Source: Streptomyces sp. NRRL F-5123
Lineage (GTDB): Bacteria > Actinomycetota > Actinomycetes > Streptomycetales > Streptomycetaceae
Assembly: GCF_000721495.1 (NCBI RefSeq)
Contig: NZ_JOHY01000045.1
Span: forward strand, 1 to 64,000
Length of the DNA: 64,000 nt
Direction: 5' to 3'
Shown: piece by piece, positions 42,568 to 50,546 of the stretch
How the letters are laid out: each line of letters begins with the position of its first letter
Numbering within the stretch: the first letter of the stretch is position 1
The notes under the pieces: generated by a model
What the model was told of the DNA's origin: nothing
Database searches by the model: none
What the model saw: only the letters and a program-made list of their open reading frames with translations
Program-made: the position numbers and the translations under genes

Positions 42568-44780
42568 CGTGTGCTCCCCGGGGCGATGCCGTAGGCGGCG
42601 GTGACGGTCTGGGTGATCGAGCCGCCGGCGCCGTCCGCCGCGGTGACCTCGATCGACGGGGCGGCGGTGCCGGTGTTCCGCCAGTCGGCGTGGTAATTGC
42701 CGGCGCTGCCGGTGAGCGCGGCGGGCTGCCAGGTCGCGCCGCCGTCGAAGGAGACCGACACGGTGGCGGACGTGACGGGGGCGTGCGAGCCCCGGCCGTC
42801 GTAGGACAGGTGGCCCACGGTGAGGTCCAGGCCCTGGGTGCCGCCTTCCGGCCCGGTGTTGGACGGGTCGGTGTCGAGCCGGTAGGTGAGGGTGAGCGCG
42901 GGCATGATGCGGCAGCCGGCCGCCGGGCAGGGCACGTCCGCCGGCAGGTCGAGGCCGGGGTCGGCGCCCCGGCCCGGGTCGTGGAAGGCGAGTTCGGTGC
43001 GGGTCCGCACCGACTGGCCGGCGCCCGTGGCGGAGCGGTCGGTGTCCAGGACGGCGCGGTAGTCCGCGGGCCCGTCCCCGGCGGACACCCGGGCGCCGAT
43101 CACGTCCGGCTCGTCGACGAGCCGGGTGCCGTCCCGGGAGAGCGTGAAGTCCGTGTCCGCGGCGACGCTGCCGACGTGGTCCGGCTCGCTGTCGCCGGTC
43201 GGCAGGTAGAGGGTGAACTGCCCGCCGCCGGCGCACGCGGTGCATTCGCGTACCTGCTGGTCGTGGTGGGTGCCCAGGCCGGGGGCGAGCGGCCCGTGGG
43301 CCCAGTCGACCGTGCGGGTGGAGCCCGGCGCGAGGGTCAGGGTGTCGGAGTCGAACGTGTCGAGCTGCGCCGTCACGGTGCCGAAGGCCCACCCGCCGCC
43401 GTCCGCGGTGCCGACGTATTCGGTGCGGCTGCCCGGCACGGCCTGGCGGCCCTGGTCGACGGGCGGCGGCAGGACGGTCTGGCCGGCCGCCTCCACCGCC
43501 CGGGTGAAGCCGTCGACGGGCAGCACGTAGAGGGAGCCGGGGGCCCCGCCCGCCGCCGGGTCCGCGGAGAACCGGTGCTCCACGGTGGCCAGTTCGCCGG
43601 GCTCGGCGCGGAAGGCCTGATCCGCGGGCACGTCGTCGGAGCCGAACGCCACGTCGTAGCGGTACGCCCCGCCGTCCGGCGCCGCGCCGCCCCACTGGAC
43701 GACGTACCGCGAACCGGCCGCGGCCGCGGGCCGCGCGTTGACGTAGACGGGCACGGTCGCCGGACTGCCGACCTGGACGCTGTCGAAGGTGACGTTTCCG
43801 GACGGCCCGGTGCGGAACCAGGTGAGCTTGAGGACGTCCGCGGTGGCGGGCTGCGGGGTGGTGACGGTGACGCGCCGGTCGGCGGCGGCCTCCTCGACGG
43901 CGACGGTGGTGTCGGGGCCGTCCTCGGCGACCGTGGTGTCCTGCGCCACCTCGCGCCAGGCGGTCTCGGCGCCGTCCGCGGCGCGGTCGACGAACAGCGT
44001 GTAGACGGCGTAGTGCCCCGCGGGCACCTGGACGTTGCCCTCGCCGTTCTCGACGGGCACGACCGTGCCGAAGCGGCTCACGTCGTCGGTGTTGAGCACG
44101 ATGCTGCCCAGCGGCGTGTTCCCCGGCCCGCCGGACAGGCCGCGGGCGCTGATCCGCAGGGTGTGCAGCGGGAAGTGCGGGCGGGCGGCGGTGCCGGTGC
44201 CGGTGCCGCCGAGCCGCACCGACTCCAGCGCCGGCGGCAGGCGCCGCTCCCGCACGGCCCGGCCGAACGCGGCGGCCGAGCCCGGGTCCAGGACGCCGGT
44301 GGCGGTGCTGCCGGTGACGGAGGTGAGCCGCACCCCGGGCGGGGCGGCGGGCGGGGTGCCCGCGGCGAAGGTCAGGTCCAGGGGTGTTCGGCCGCCGGCG
44401 GTGCTCTGCCGGGCGAGGGCGGTGACGTCGAAGAGGGAGAGGTCGAGCCGCCGGCCCACCTCCGGCAGGACGTCGGCCGGAACGGCGTAGGTGTCGCCGC
44501 CCCCGCCGCCGAAGGACACCAGCGTGGCGGCGGGGCCGTCCTGCGGCAGCATCCGGTAGCCGCTTACGTGACGACCCGTCGTGCCGACCAGCAGCCGCTG
44601 ACCGGTGACGAGGGCGACAGTCCTCGACGCGGGTGCCGGCACCGTGGCGGCGGTGCCGGCGGGGCCCGCCTGCGCGGCGCCGCTCGCGGTGCCGCCTGCG
44701 GCTCCTGCCGCGGCCAGCGCGAGCGCGACCGCCGCGCGGGCGAGCGCCCGGACCGGGCGGCCCCTTCGTCTCGTGAGCAT
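42564..44780 (-). CDS. Secreted subtilase-like protein lacking the catalytic domain
   Basis: This 738-residue protein has a signal peptide (1 to about 38) and then a region like the propeptide of large Streptomyces S8 peptidases (VALVTGQRLLVGT... DLSLFDVTALARQ...). It continues directly into beta-rich modules like the C-terminal part of those enzymes (for example LSGGPGNTPLGSIVLNTDDVSRFG). None of the three S8 catalytic motifs (Asp, HGTHV, GTSMA) is present. CGGAGG precedes the ATG at 44780. It is translationally coupled to the downstream S53 peptidase. It may be an inhibitor, chaperone or binding partner; this is inference. Confidence 0.75.
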   Translation of the reverse strand: MLTRRRGRPVRALARAAVALALAAAGAAGGTASGAAQAGPAGTAATVPAPASRTVALVTGQRLLVGTTGRHVSGYRMLPQDGPAATLVSFGGGGGDTYAVPADVLPEVGRRLDLSLFDVTALARQSTAGGRTPLDLTFAAGTPPAAPPGVRLTSVTGSTATGVLDPGSAAAFGRAVRERRLPPALESVRLGGTGTGTAARPHFPLHTLRISARGLSGGPGNTPLGSIVLNTDDVSRFGTVVPVENGEGNVQVPAGHYAVYTLFVDRAADGAETAWREVAQDTTVAEDGPDTTVAVEEAAADRRVTVTTPQPATADVLKLTWFRTGPSGNVTFDSVQVGSPATVPVYVNARPAAAAGSRYVVQWGGAAPDGGAYRYDVAFGSDDVPADQAFRAEPGELATVEHRFSADPAAGGAPGSLYVLPVDGFTRAVEAAGQTVLPPPVDQGRQAVPGSRTEYVGTADGGGWAFGTVTAQLDTFDSDTLTLAPGSTRTVDWAHGPLAPGLGTHHDQQVRECTACAGGGQFTLYLPTGDSEPDHVGSVAADTDFTLSRDGTRLVDEPDVIGARVSAGDGPADYRAVLDTDRSATGAGQSVRTRTELAFHDPGRGADPGLDLPADVPCPAAGCRIMPALTLTYRLDTDPSNTGPEGGTQGLDLTVGHLSYDGRGSHAPVTSATVSVSFDGGATWQPAALTGSAGNYHADWRNTGTAAPSIEVTAADGAGGSITQTVTAAYGIAPGSTR

Positions 44781-44940
44781 GTTGCCTCCGTGGGGGGATA
44801 GGCGTGGGGGGACAGTTCGCCGTGCGGACACTCGCTGGGCCGCCAACTCGCCGCAACGCCACGGGATTCCACTGTGTCACGAGTGACGCACGGGACACAG
44901 GTGGCGTACGTCCTCGATGCTCGGGCCGGTCCCGGACATG

Positions 44941-44973
44941 CCGGTGCCCCCGCGGGGTTCGCGGGGGCACCGG
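44941..44973. terminator. Hairpin upstream of the subtilase-like gene
   Basis: CCGGTGCCCCCGC and GCGGGGGCACCGG form a perfect 13-bp stem with a 7-base loop. It may be a second terminator for the chitinase locus reading leftward. Confidence 0.6.
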
Positions 44974-44995
44974 GTGTCCGCGGGGATCCTCCGCA

Positions 44996-45046
44996 GCCCC
45001 GCGCCCCGGTCCGTGACGGGGCTCGTCACGGACCGGGGCGCGGGGC
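44996..45046. terminator. Strong terminator after the chitinase locus
   Basis: A perfect 22-bp stem with a 7-base loop (GGGGCTC) lies 20 bases beyond the chitinase stop codon. It is the most stable simple hairpin seen in the window. Confidence 0.85.
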
Positions 45047-45066
45047 CGGGCTGCTCCGGCGGGGCG

Positions 45067-46577
45067 TCAGCGTCCCTGGAGGGACCTGACGTTGTCGCCG
45101 AAGGTCCAGCCCTTCGAGCCGTCCCAGTTGATCGACCAGGTCATCAGGCCCTTCAACGAGCCGCCGAAGGCGTTCCACGACTGGCCGACCAGGCCGGGCG
45201 ACATGTAGCCGCCGCCCGCGCCGGGCTGCGCGGGCAGGCCGGGCACCTGCTTGTCGTACGGCACCTTGATCGTGGTGCCCTGGACGGTCAGGCCGTTGTT
45301 GAGGCACGTGGTCTGGGCGGTGAAGCCCGCGACCGTACCGGCCTCGTACGAGTCGCCGGAGCAGCCGTACATGCTGCCGTTGTAGTACTGCATGTTCAGC
45401 CACCACAGCCGGCCGTTGTCCACGTACTTCTTCACGATCGGCAGGTACGCGCCCCAGATCGAGCCGTAGGTGACGCTGCCGCCGGTGACGTACGCGGTCT
45501 CGGGCGCCATCGTCAGGCCGAAGCCCGCGGGCATCTGGGCCAGCACGCCGTCGATGATGCGCTCCAGGTTGGCCTGCGAGGCGGACAGCGTGCCGATGCT
45601 GCCGCTGCCGGACAGGCCGGTCTCGATGTCGATGTCGATGCCGTCGAAGTTGTACTGCTTGAGGATCGGCACGACGGTCGCCACGAAGCGGTCCGCGACC
45701 GTGCTCGACGACAGGTCGATGCCCGCGGCGGCGCCGCCGATGGACATCAGGATCGTCGCCCCGGCCGCCTTGGCCTGGCACATCTCGGCGGGCGTGGCGA
45801 CCTTGACGCCGCTGTCCATGCCGTCCTGCCACTCGACGGTGCCGTCCGAGAGGATGACCGGGAAGGCCGCGTTGATGACGTTGTAGCCGTGCTGGCCGAT
45901 CCGGCTGTCGGTGACGGGCGTCCAGCCGAGGCCGGGGTGGACGCCGTTCGCGGCGCCGTCCCAGTTCTCCCAGTAGCCCTGGAGGACCTTGCCCGAGGGC
46001 CGGGGCTTGGTGGCGCAGGTGCTGCCCGGCGGGGTGGTGGGGGGCGGGGTCGTCGGCGGGGTGGTGGGCGGAGTGGTGGTCGGCGAGGTCGGGGGCGTCG
46101 TGGTGGGCGAGGTCGGCGGGGTGGTCGTCGGCGAGGTGGGCGGCGTCGTGCCGGTGCCGCCGGGGCCGGTGAGCGACACGTCGTCCGCAAGGTAGGCGGG
46201 CTGGCCGTACCAGCCGTGCACGTACACCGTCACCGAGGTGGTGTTCGCGCCGGTGGTGAAGCTGACGCCGAGCTGCTGGTACGAGGAGGCGCCCGGCGTC
46301 CAGGTGGACGGGTCGGTGCCGCCGGTGCCGGTCGCGCCGATGTAGACGTAGCTGCCCTGGACGTACGCGCGTCGGCCACCAGGTTGGCGGCCGCGGCGCC
46401 GGCCGCCGCCCCGGAGCCGACGAGCGCGACGCACGCGCCCAGGACGGCCGCGGCACTCACTCCGGCGACGGTGCGGTTCACGGCGGCGTACCGGCGCGCG
46501 GTACGGCCGGTGCGCGCCGCGACGGCCGCCTGTGGGCGGGCCGTCCGGCGTGGAACGGGCAACCTCCGACGGAACAT
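45067..46577 (-). pseudogene. GH18 chitinase disrupted by a frameshift/deletion in its carbohydrate-binding domain
   Basis: A normal start (ATG 46577, AAGGGAG upstream) encodes a signal peptide running to GAAAANLV. At about 46361-46378 the rest of the binding domain (YVQGSYVYIGATG...) continues in another frame, and the first half of that domain appears missing. The remainder is intact: a Thr/Pro linker of TPPTSPT repeats (about 46020-46150) and a GH18 domain with the catalytic motif FDGIDIDIE. An internal deletion with frameshift is inferred from comparison with remembered Streptomyces chitinases; an assembly error is possible. The promoter and operators are intact. Confidence 0.8.
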
Positions 46578-46685
46578 GCTGTGCTCCCTTCTCGCCACGT
46601 GCCAAGGGCATGAGCAAGTGAGTGGGGGAGGGCTTGACGCCCGGCTCAGGGTGAAGTGGAGACATGCGCGCGTGTGACCGTCGGG

Positions 46686-46714
46686 ATCGTAGGAGCGGCA
46701 GCAGGGCGCGTCAA
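46686..46714 (-). promoter_or_regulatory. Promoter of the chitinase gene
   Basis: On the minus strand TTGACG (46714-46709) is followed after exactly 17 bases by TACGAT (46691-46686). Confidence 0.75.
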
Positions 46715-46715
46715 T

Positions 46716-46743
46716 AGGTCTGGACCAAAAGAGGTCTGGACCA
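46716..46743 (-). promoter_or_regulatory. Chitinase-type 12-bp direct repeats
   Basis: AGGTCTGGACCA occurs at 46716-46727 and 46732-46743. On the gene strand this is TGGTCCAGACCT twice, the direct repeat known from Streptomyces chitinase promoters and related to DasR sites. The repeats abut the -35. Confidence 0.85.
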
Positions 46744-46831
46744 AAGTCGGATCGGGCCACGCCCGGGACCTGCGGATCGACTCCGGGTCAGGGCTCGCGC
46801 CGGCGCTTTCCGTTCGGCCGGGCGCCCGGTG

Positions 46832-47227
46832 TCACGCCGTCGGGGGCGGTGTCCAGGCCGCCACGAGGTCGACCAGGCCGGGGAAGCGGGCGTCGAGGTC
46901 CTCGACGCGGACGTGGCTGCGGCGTTCGAGGCCGTACTGGCGCTGGCGGGTGACGCCCGCCTCGCGCAGCGCCTTGAAGTGGTGGGTGAGCGACGACTTG
47001 GGCCGGTCGAGTCCGAACCAGCCGCAGGAGTGGTCGAAGTCCTCGGACTCCAGGAGGAGTTTGCGGACGATCGTCAGCCGCAGCGGATCGCTGAGCGCGC
47101 CGAGCACGGTCTCCAGGCGCAGCTCTTCGACACCCGGCTCCGGCAGCGGTTCGGGCAGGCCGGACGGCTCGGGCAGCACCGTGACGGCGCGTGCGGCCGC
47201 CCCGTTCGGGGTCCTGGCCGGGGACAT
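46832..47227 (-). CDS. ArsR-family transcriptional repressor
   Basis: This 131-residue protein has an ArsR winged helix (about 38-110) with LGALSDPLRLTIVRKLL and the recognition segment DRPKSSLTHHFKALREAG. A single cysteine (HSCGWFG) is present, so a classical metal site is not obvious. GAGGAG precedes the ATG at 47227. It is divergent from an MFS exporter with a palindromic operator between them, so it most likely represses the exporter and itself. Confidence 0.88.
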   Translation of the reverse strand: MSPARTPNGAAARAVTVLPEPSGLPEPLPEPGVEELRLETVLGALSDPLRLTIVRKLLLESEDFDHSCGWFGLDRPKSSLTHHFKALREAGVTRQRQYGLERRSHVRVEDLDARFPGLVDLVAAWTPPPTA

Positions 47228-47256
47228 GGGCGACTCCTCGTCGACGCGGAATGCTT

Positions 47257-47274
47257 GTACGACTTCAATCGTAC
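47257..47274. promoter_or_regulatory. ArsR-type operator
   Basis: GTACGA-CTTCAA-TCGTAC is a 6+6 inverted repeat in the 110-base divergent region between the ArsR gene and the MFS exporter. Confidence 0.7.
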
Positions 47275-47337
47275 TGCATGCTAAGTTCGACTCGACTCGT
47301 ACTGCTGGAGGTCAGCAGCACATCGGGAGGAGCAGTC

Positions 47338-48591
47338 ATGTCCGAAACCCGGAGCAGATCCGTCCAGGCCGTCGGTGCAAGGCCGCGCAGCGGGGCCGCG
47401 GGGCTGCCTGCCGCGCCGCTGCGGTGGGTGTGGCTGGCGGCCTGGCCGGTCACGGCGGTGTTCGTGCTCTCGAACGCGGCGACCCCCCTGTACGTGCTGT
47501 GGCAGCGCGACATCGGCTTCTCCAAGGGCACCCTGACCGTGGTGTTCGCCTTCTACATCGTCGGCCTCCTCGGCTCGCTCCTGGTCTCCGGCGTGCTCTC
47601 CGACCGCCTCGGACGCAAGCCCGTCCTGCTGCCCGCCCTGGCGCTCGCCCTCGCCGCCTGCCTGGTCTTCGCGACCGCCACCAGCGTGGCCGCGCTCGTC
47701 GTGGCGCGGCTCTTCACCGGGATCGCGGTCGGCGCCGCCGTCTCGGCCGGGATGGCCGCGGTGACCGACGTCGCCGGCCCGGGGCGCCGCCGCACCGGCG
47801 CGCTGCTCGCCTCCTGCGCCATGGTCTTCGGCGCCGGGCTCGGCCCGCTGCTCGCCGGTCTGCTGTCCGAACTGGCGCCCGCGCCGACCGTCACCGTCTT
47901 CGCCGTCGAGGCCGTCCTGCTGGCCACGGCGGTGCTCTGCGTCCTGCGGATGCCCGTGCGCCGCCCCGCCGCGCCCGGCCGGGGCGCCTGGGTGCGGGTG
48001 CCCGGGGTCCCGCGCGGCAACGGCCGCCGGCTCGCCCTCGGCATCGCGGTGTTCGCGCCCGGCATCACCGCGACGTCCTTCGTCCTGTCGCTCGGCCCCT
48101 CGCTGTTGTCCGGGCTGCTCGGCACCACCAACCGGATCGTCGCCGGGGCCACGGCGTTCGCGATGTTCCTGGCCGCCACCGGCGTGCAGTTCGCCGTCCA
48201 GCGGCTGCGCCGCCGCACCGTCCTCGCCGCGGGTGCGGTGAGCACCGCGCTGGGCATGGCCGCGCTGGTCGCCGCCGTGCACACCTCGTCGGTGGCCGTC
48301 CTCGTCCTGTCCGCGCTGCTGGCGGGCGCGGGCCAGGGCATGGGCCAGCTCGGCGGCCTGTCGCTGCTCAACTCCGGCATCCCCCCGCAGCGCCTCGCCG
48401 AGGCCAACGCGGCGCTCAACGTGGGCGGTTACCTGCCGGCCGGCGTCCTGCCGGTCTCCGCCGGCTACCTGAGCGACGCCGTGGGCCTGACCACCGGGGC
48501 CACCGTCTTCGGCGCCGTCCTCATGGGCCTCGCCGTCCTGGCCCTGGTGACGGTCCTGTCCACCCGGCGCCAGGTGACGGACCCGGCCTGA
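47338..48591 (+). CDS. MFS exporter
   Basis: This 417-residue membrane protein has twelve predicted spans and the MFS loop 2-3 motif GVLSDRLGRKPVLL. It resembles drug or metabolite efflux proteins; the substrate is unknown. GGAGGAG precedes the ATG at 47338. The ArsR-type repressor diverges from it and likely controls it. Confidence 0.88.
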   Translation: MSETRSRSVQAVGARPRSGAAGLPAAPLRWVWLAAWPVTAVFVLSNAATPLYVLWQRDIGFSKGTLTVVFAFYIVGLLGSLLVSGVLSDRLGRKPVLLPALALALAACLVFATATSVAALVVARLFTGIAVGAAVSAGMAAVTDVAGPGRRRTGALLASCAMVFGAGLGPLLAGLLSELAPAPTVTVFAVEAVLLATAVLCVLRMPVRRPAAPGRGAWVRVPGVPRGNGRRLALGIAVFAPGITATSFVLSLGPSLLSGLLGTTNRIVAGATAFAMFLAATGVQFAVQRLRRRTVLAAGAVSTALGMAALVAAVHTSSVAVLVLSALLAGAGQGMGQLGGLSLLNSGIPPQRLAEANAALNVGGYLPAGVLPVSAGYLSDAVGLTTGATVFGAVLMGLAVLALVTVLSTRRQVTDPA

Positions 48592-48684
48592 CGAAGTGCC
48601 GCCCGGCGCCGGACGGTTGGCCGCGAGGGCGCCGTGTTACGGTCGCCGCGGATGCGTCACGGCGCGGGGGCGGAGGGGCGGCCG

Positions 48685-50445
48685 GTGCGGACCGACACGG
48701 AGCAGCCGCGGGGCGGCGGGCGCCCGCCGCCCCGCGAGGACGCCGAACCCCCCGCCTCCGCCTGGCGGTTGCTGGCGCGGGCGCTGCGCCGCAACGCGCG
48801 CGGCGCCGCGGCGGTGGTCGCCCTGCTCTCGGTCTGGCAGTTCTCCGAGGCGATGGTGTCCGTGGTCGTAGGCATGATCATCGACCACGCCGTGGCGGCG
48901 GGCAGTTCCCGCGCCCTCCTGGCGTGGGGCGGGTTGCTGGCACTGGTCTTCGCGTCCCTGATGGTCTGCTACTTCCACGGCGCCGCCGGGGCGTTCCGTA
49001 CCGACCAGCGCGAACGCCACCGGCTGCGGGTCGAGATCGCCGGGCACGTCCTGCGGCCGGCCGGCGCCCGCAGCGGCGCGCTGCCCGGCGCGACGCTGTC
49101 GCTGGCCACCGCCGACGCGGAGAGCGCCGGCACGCTCGCCCAGCCCGTCGGCTACACGCTCGCCTCGGCGGCGGCCGTGCTGGGCAGCGCGGTGATCCTG
49201 CTGCGCATCGACCTGGTGACCGGCCTCGTGGTCCTGCTGGGCATGCCGCTCCTGGTGGCCCTCACCCAGTTCGCCACCCCCGCCGTCTCGCGGCGGAGCC
49301 GCGACCAGCTCACCGAGGTCGCCCGCACCTCCGCCCTCGCCGCGGACCTGGTACGCGGGCTGCGCGTCCTGAGGGGCCTCGGCGCCGAGGACGAGGCCGT
49401 CGCGCGCTACCGGGCGAGCAGCCGGGCCGCCACGGCCGCGGGGATCCGGCTCGCCGGATCGCACGGCGTGCTCGAAGCGCTCTCCACCGGGCTCGGCGGG
49501 CTGTTCCTCGCCGCGGTCACCCTGCTTGCGGGCAGCCGCGCACTGGACGGCACCGTCTCGACGGGGGACCTCGTCGCGATCGTCGGCCTCACCCAATTCC
49601 TCGCGGTACCGCTGCGGGCGCTGGGCCGCACCGGCGAGCAGGTGGGGTCCGCGTACGCGGCCGCCTCCCGCATCGCCGAATTCCTGGCCACGCCCCCGCT
49701 GCTGGCCGCCGGTGACGGGGTCGCGCCCGGCAGCGCCGCGGGGCTCTCGCTCGAGGACGTGACCGCGGGCGCGCTGCGCGGCTTCTCCCTCGCCTCCCGG
49801 CCGGGCGAGCTGCTGTGCCTCGTCGTCCCCGACCCCGCCGCCACCGGCACGCTCGTCCGGGTGCTGGCCGGCGAGATCCACGGGGCCGCCCTCGACGGCC
49901 AGGTCCTGCTGGACGGCACACCGCTCGCTGCGCTGAGCCTCCACGACCGCAACCGCCGGCTGCTGGTGAACCCCCGTCACGCCCACCTCCTGCACGGCAC
50001 CCTGCGCGGCAACCTCGACCCCGGGGGCCGCCACGCCGACGCCGCCCTCGCCCGCTTCCTCGACGCCGCGGCCGCGCAGGACGTCGCCGCCCTCGACGGC
50101 AAGGGCCTGGACCAGCCGGTGGCCGCCGGCGGGACGACGTACTCCGGCGGTCAGCGGCAGCGCGTCGCCCTCGCCCGGGCGCTCGCCGCCGACCCGCCGG
50201 TCCTCGTGCTCGACCATCCGACGACCGCCGTCGACGCGGTCACCGAGCAGCGGATCGGCGCCGGCATCAGAGCGCTGCGCCACGCCCCGGCGAGCGACCG
50301 CACCACCTGGATCGTCACCACGAGCCCCGCCCTGCTCGGCGCCGCGGACCGCGTCGTCGTCGTCCGCGACGGCCGCGTCCGCGCCGAGGGCACCCACCGC
50401 GAACTGACCGCCGACCGCGACTACCGGGAGTTGGTGCTGCGATGA
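48685..50445 (+). CDS. ABC exporter half-transporter A, degenerate ATPase site
   Basis: This 586-residue protein has a six-helix membrane domain (about 35-320) and a nucleotide-binding domain (about 345-586). The Walker A lysine is lost (VPDPAATGTL), the Q-loop Gln is Asn (VNPRHAH), the Walker B catalytic Glu is His (VLVLDHPT) and the switch His is missing (VTTSP). The signature TYSGGQRQRVALARAL and the D-loop TAVD are intact. The GTG at 48685 follows GGAGGGG; a GTG at 48634 would add 17 residues including a TTA codon. It pairs with the next gene as a heterodimer. Confidence 0.88.
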   Translation: MRTDTEQPRGGGRPPPREDAEPPASAWRLLARALRRNARGAAAVVALLSVWQFSEAMVSVVVGMIIDHAVAAGSSRALLAWGGLLALVFASLMVCYFHGAAGAFRTDQRERHRLRVEIAGHVLRPAGARSGALPGATLSLATADAESAGTLAQPVGYTLASAAAVLGSAVILLRIDLVTGLVVLLGMPLLVALTQFATPAVSRRSRDQLTEVARTSALAADLVRGLRVLRGLGAEDEAVARYRASSRAATAAGIRLAGSHGVLEALSTGLGGLFLAAVTLLAGSRALDGTVSTGDLVAIVGLTQFLAVPLRALGRTGEQVGSAYAAASRIAEFLATPPLLAAGDGVAPGSAAGLSLEDVTAGALRGFSLASRPGELLCLVVPDPAATGTLVRVLAGEIHGAALDGQVLLDGTPLAALSLHDRNRRLLVNPRHAHLLHGTLRGNLDPGGRHADAALARFLDAAAAQDVAALDGKGLDQPVAAGGTTYSGGQRQRVALARALAADPPVLVLDHPTTAVDAVTEQRIGAGIRALRHAPASDRTTWIVTTSPALLGAADRVVVVRDGRVRAEGTHRELTADRDYRELVLR

Positions 50446-50546
50446 GGAAGAAGCCGCCGCGGTCCGGGCCCGGGCGCGCGAGGTGCGGTGTGCACGGGCG
50501 CGGGGCCGCCGCGTACCGCGGCCGGCGGGAGGCGGTGCGGCCGTGA
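50442..50546 (+). CDS. Possible 34-codon coupling peptide between the ABC genes
   Basis: An ATG overlapping the stop of half-transporter A (ATGA) opens a 34-residue Arg- and Gly-rich frame. Its own stop overlaps the GTG start of half-transporter B (GTGA). The peptide resembles nothing known; its likely role, if real, is to carry ribosomes from A to B. It may simply be chance in GC-rich DNA. Confidence 0.35.
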   Translation: MRKKPPRSGPGRARCGVHGRGAAAYRGRREAVRP

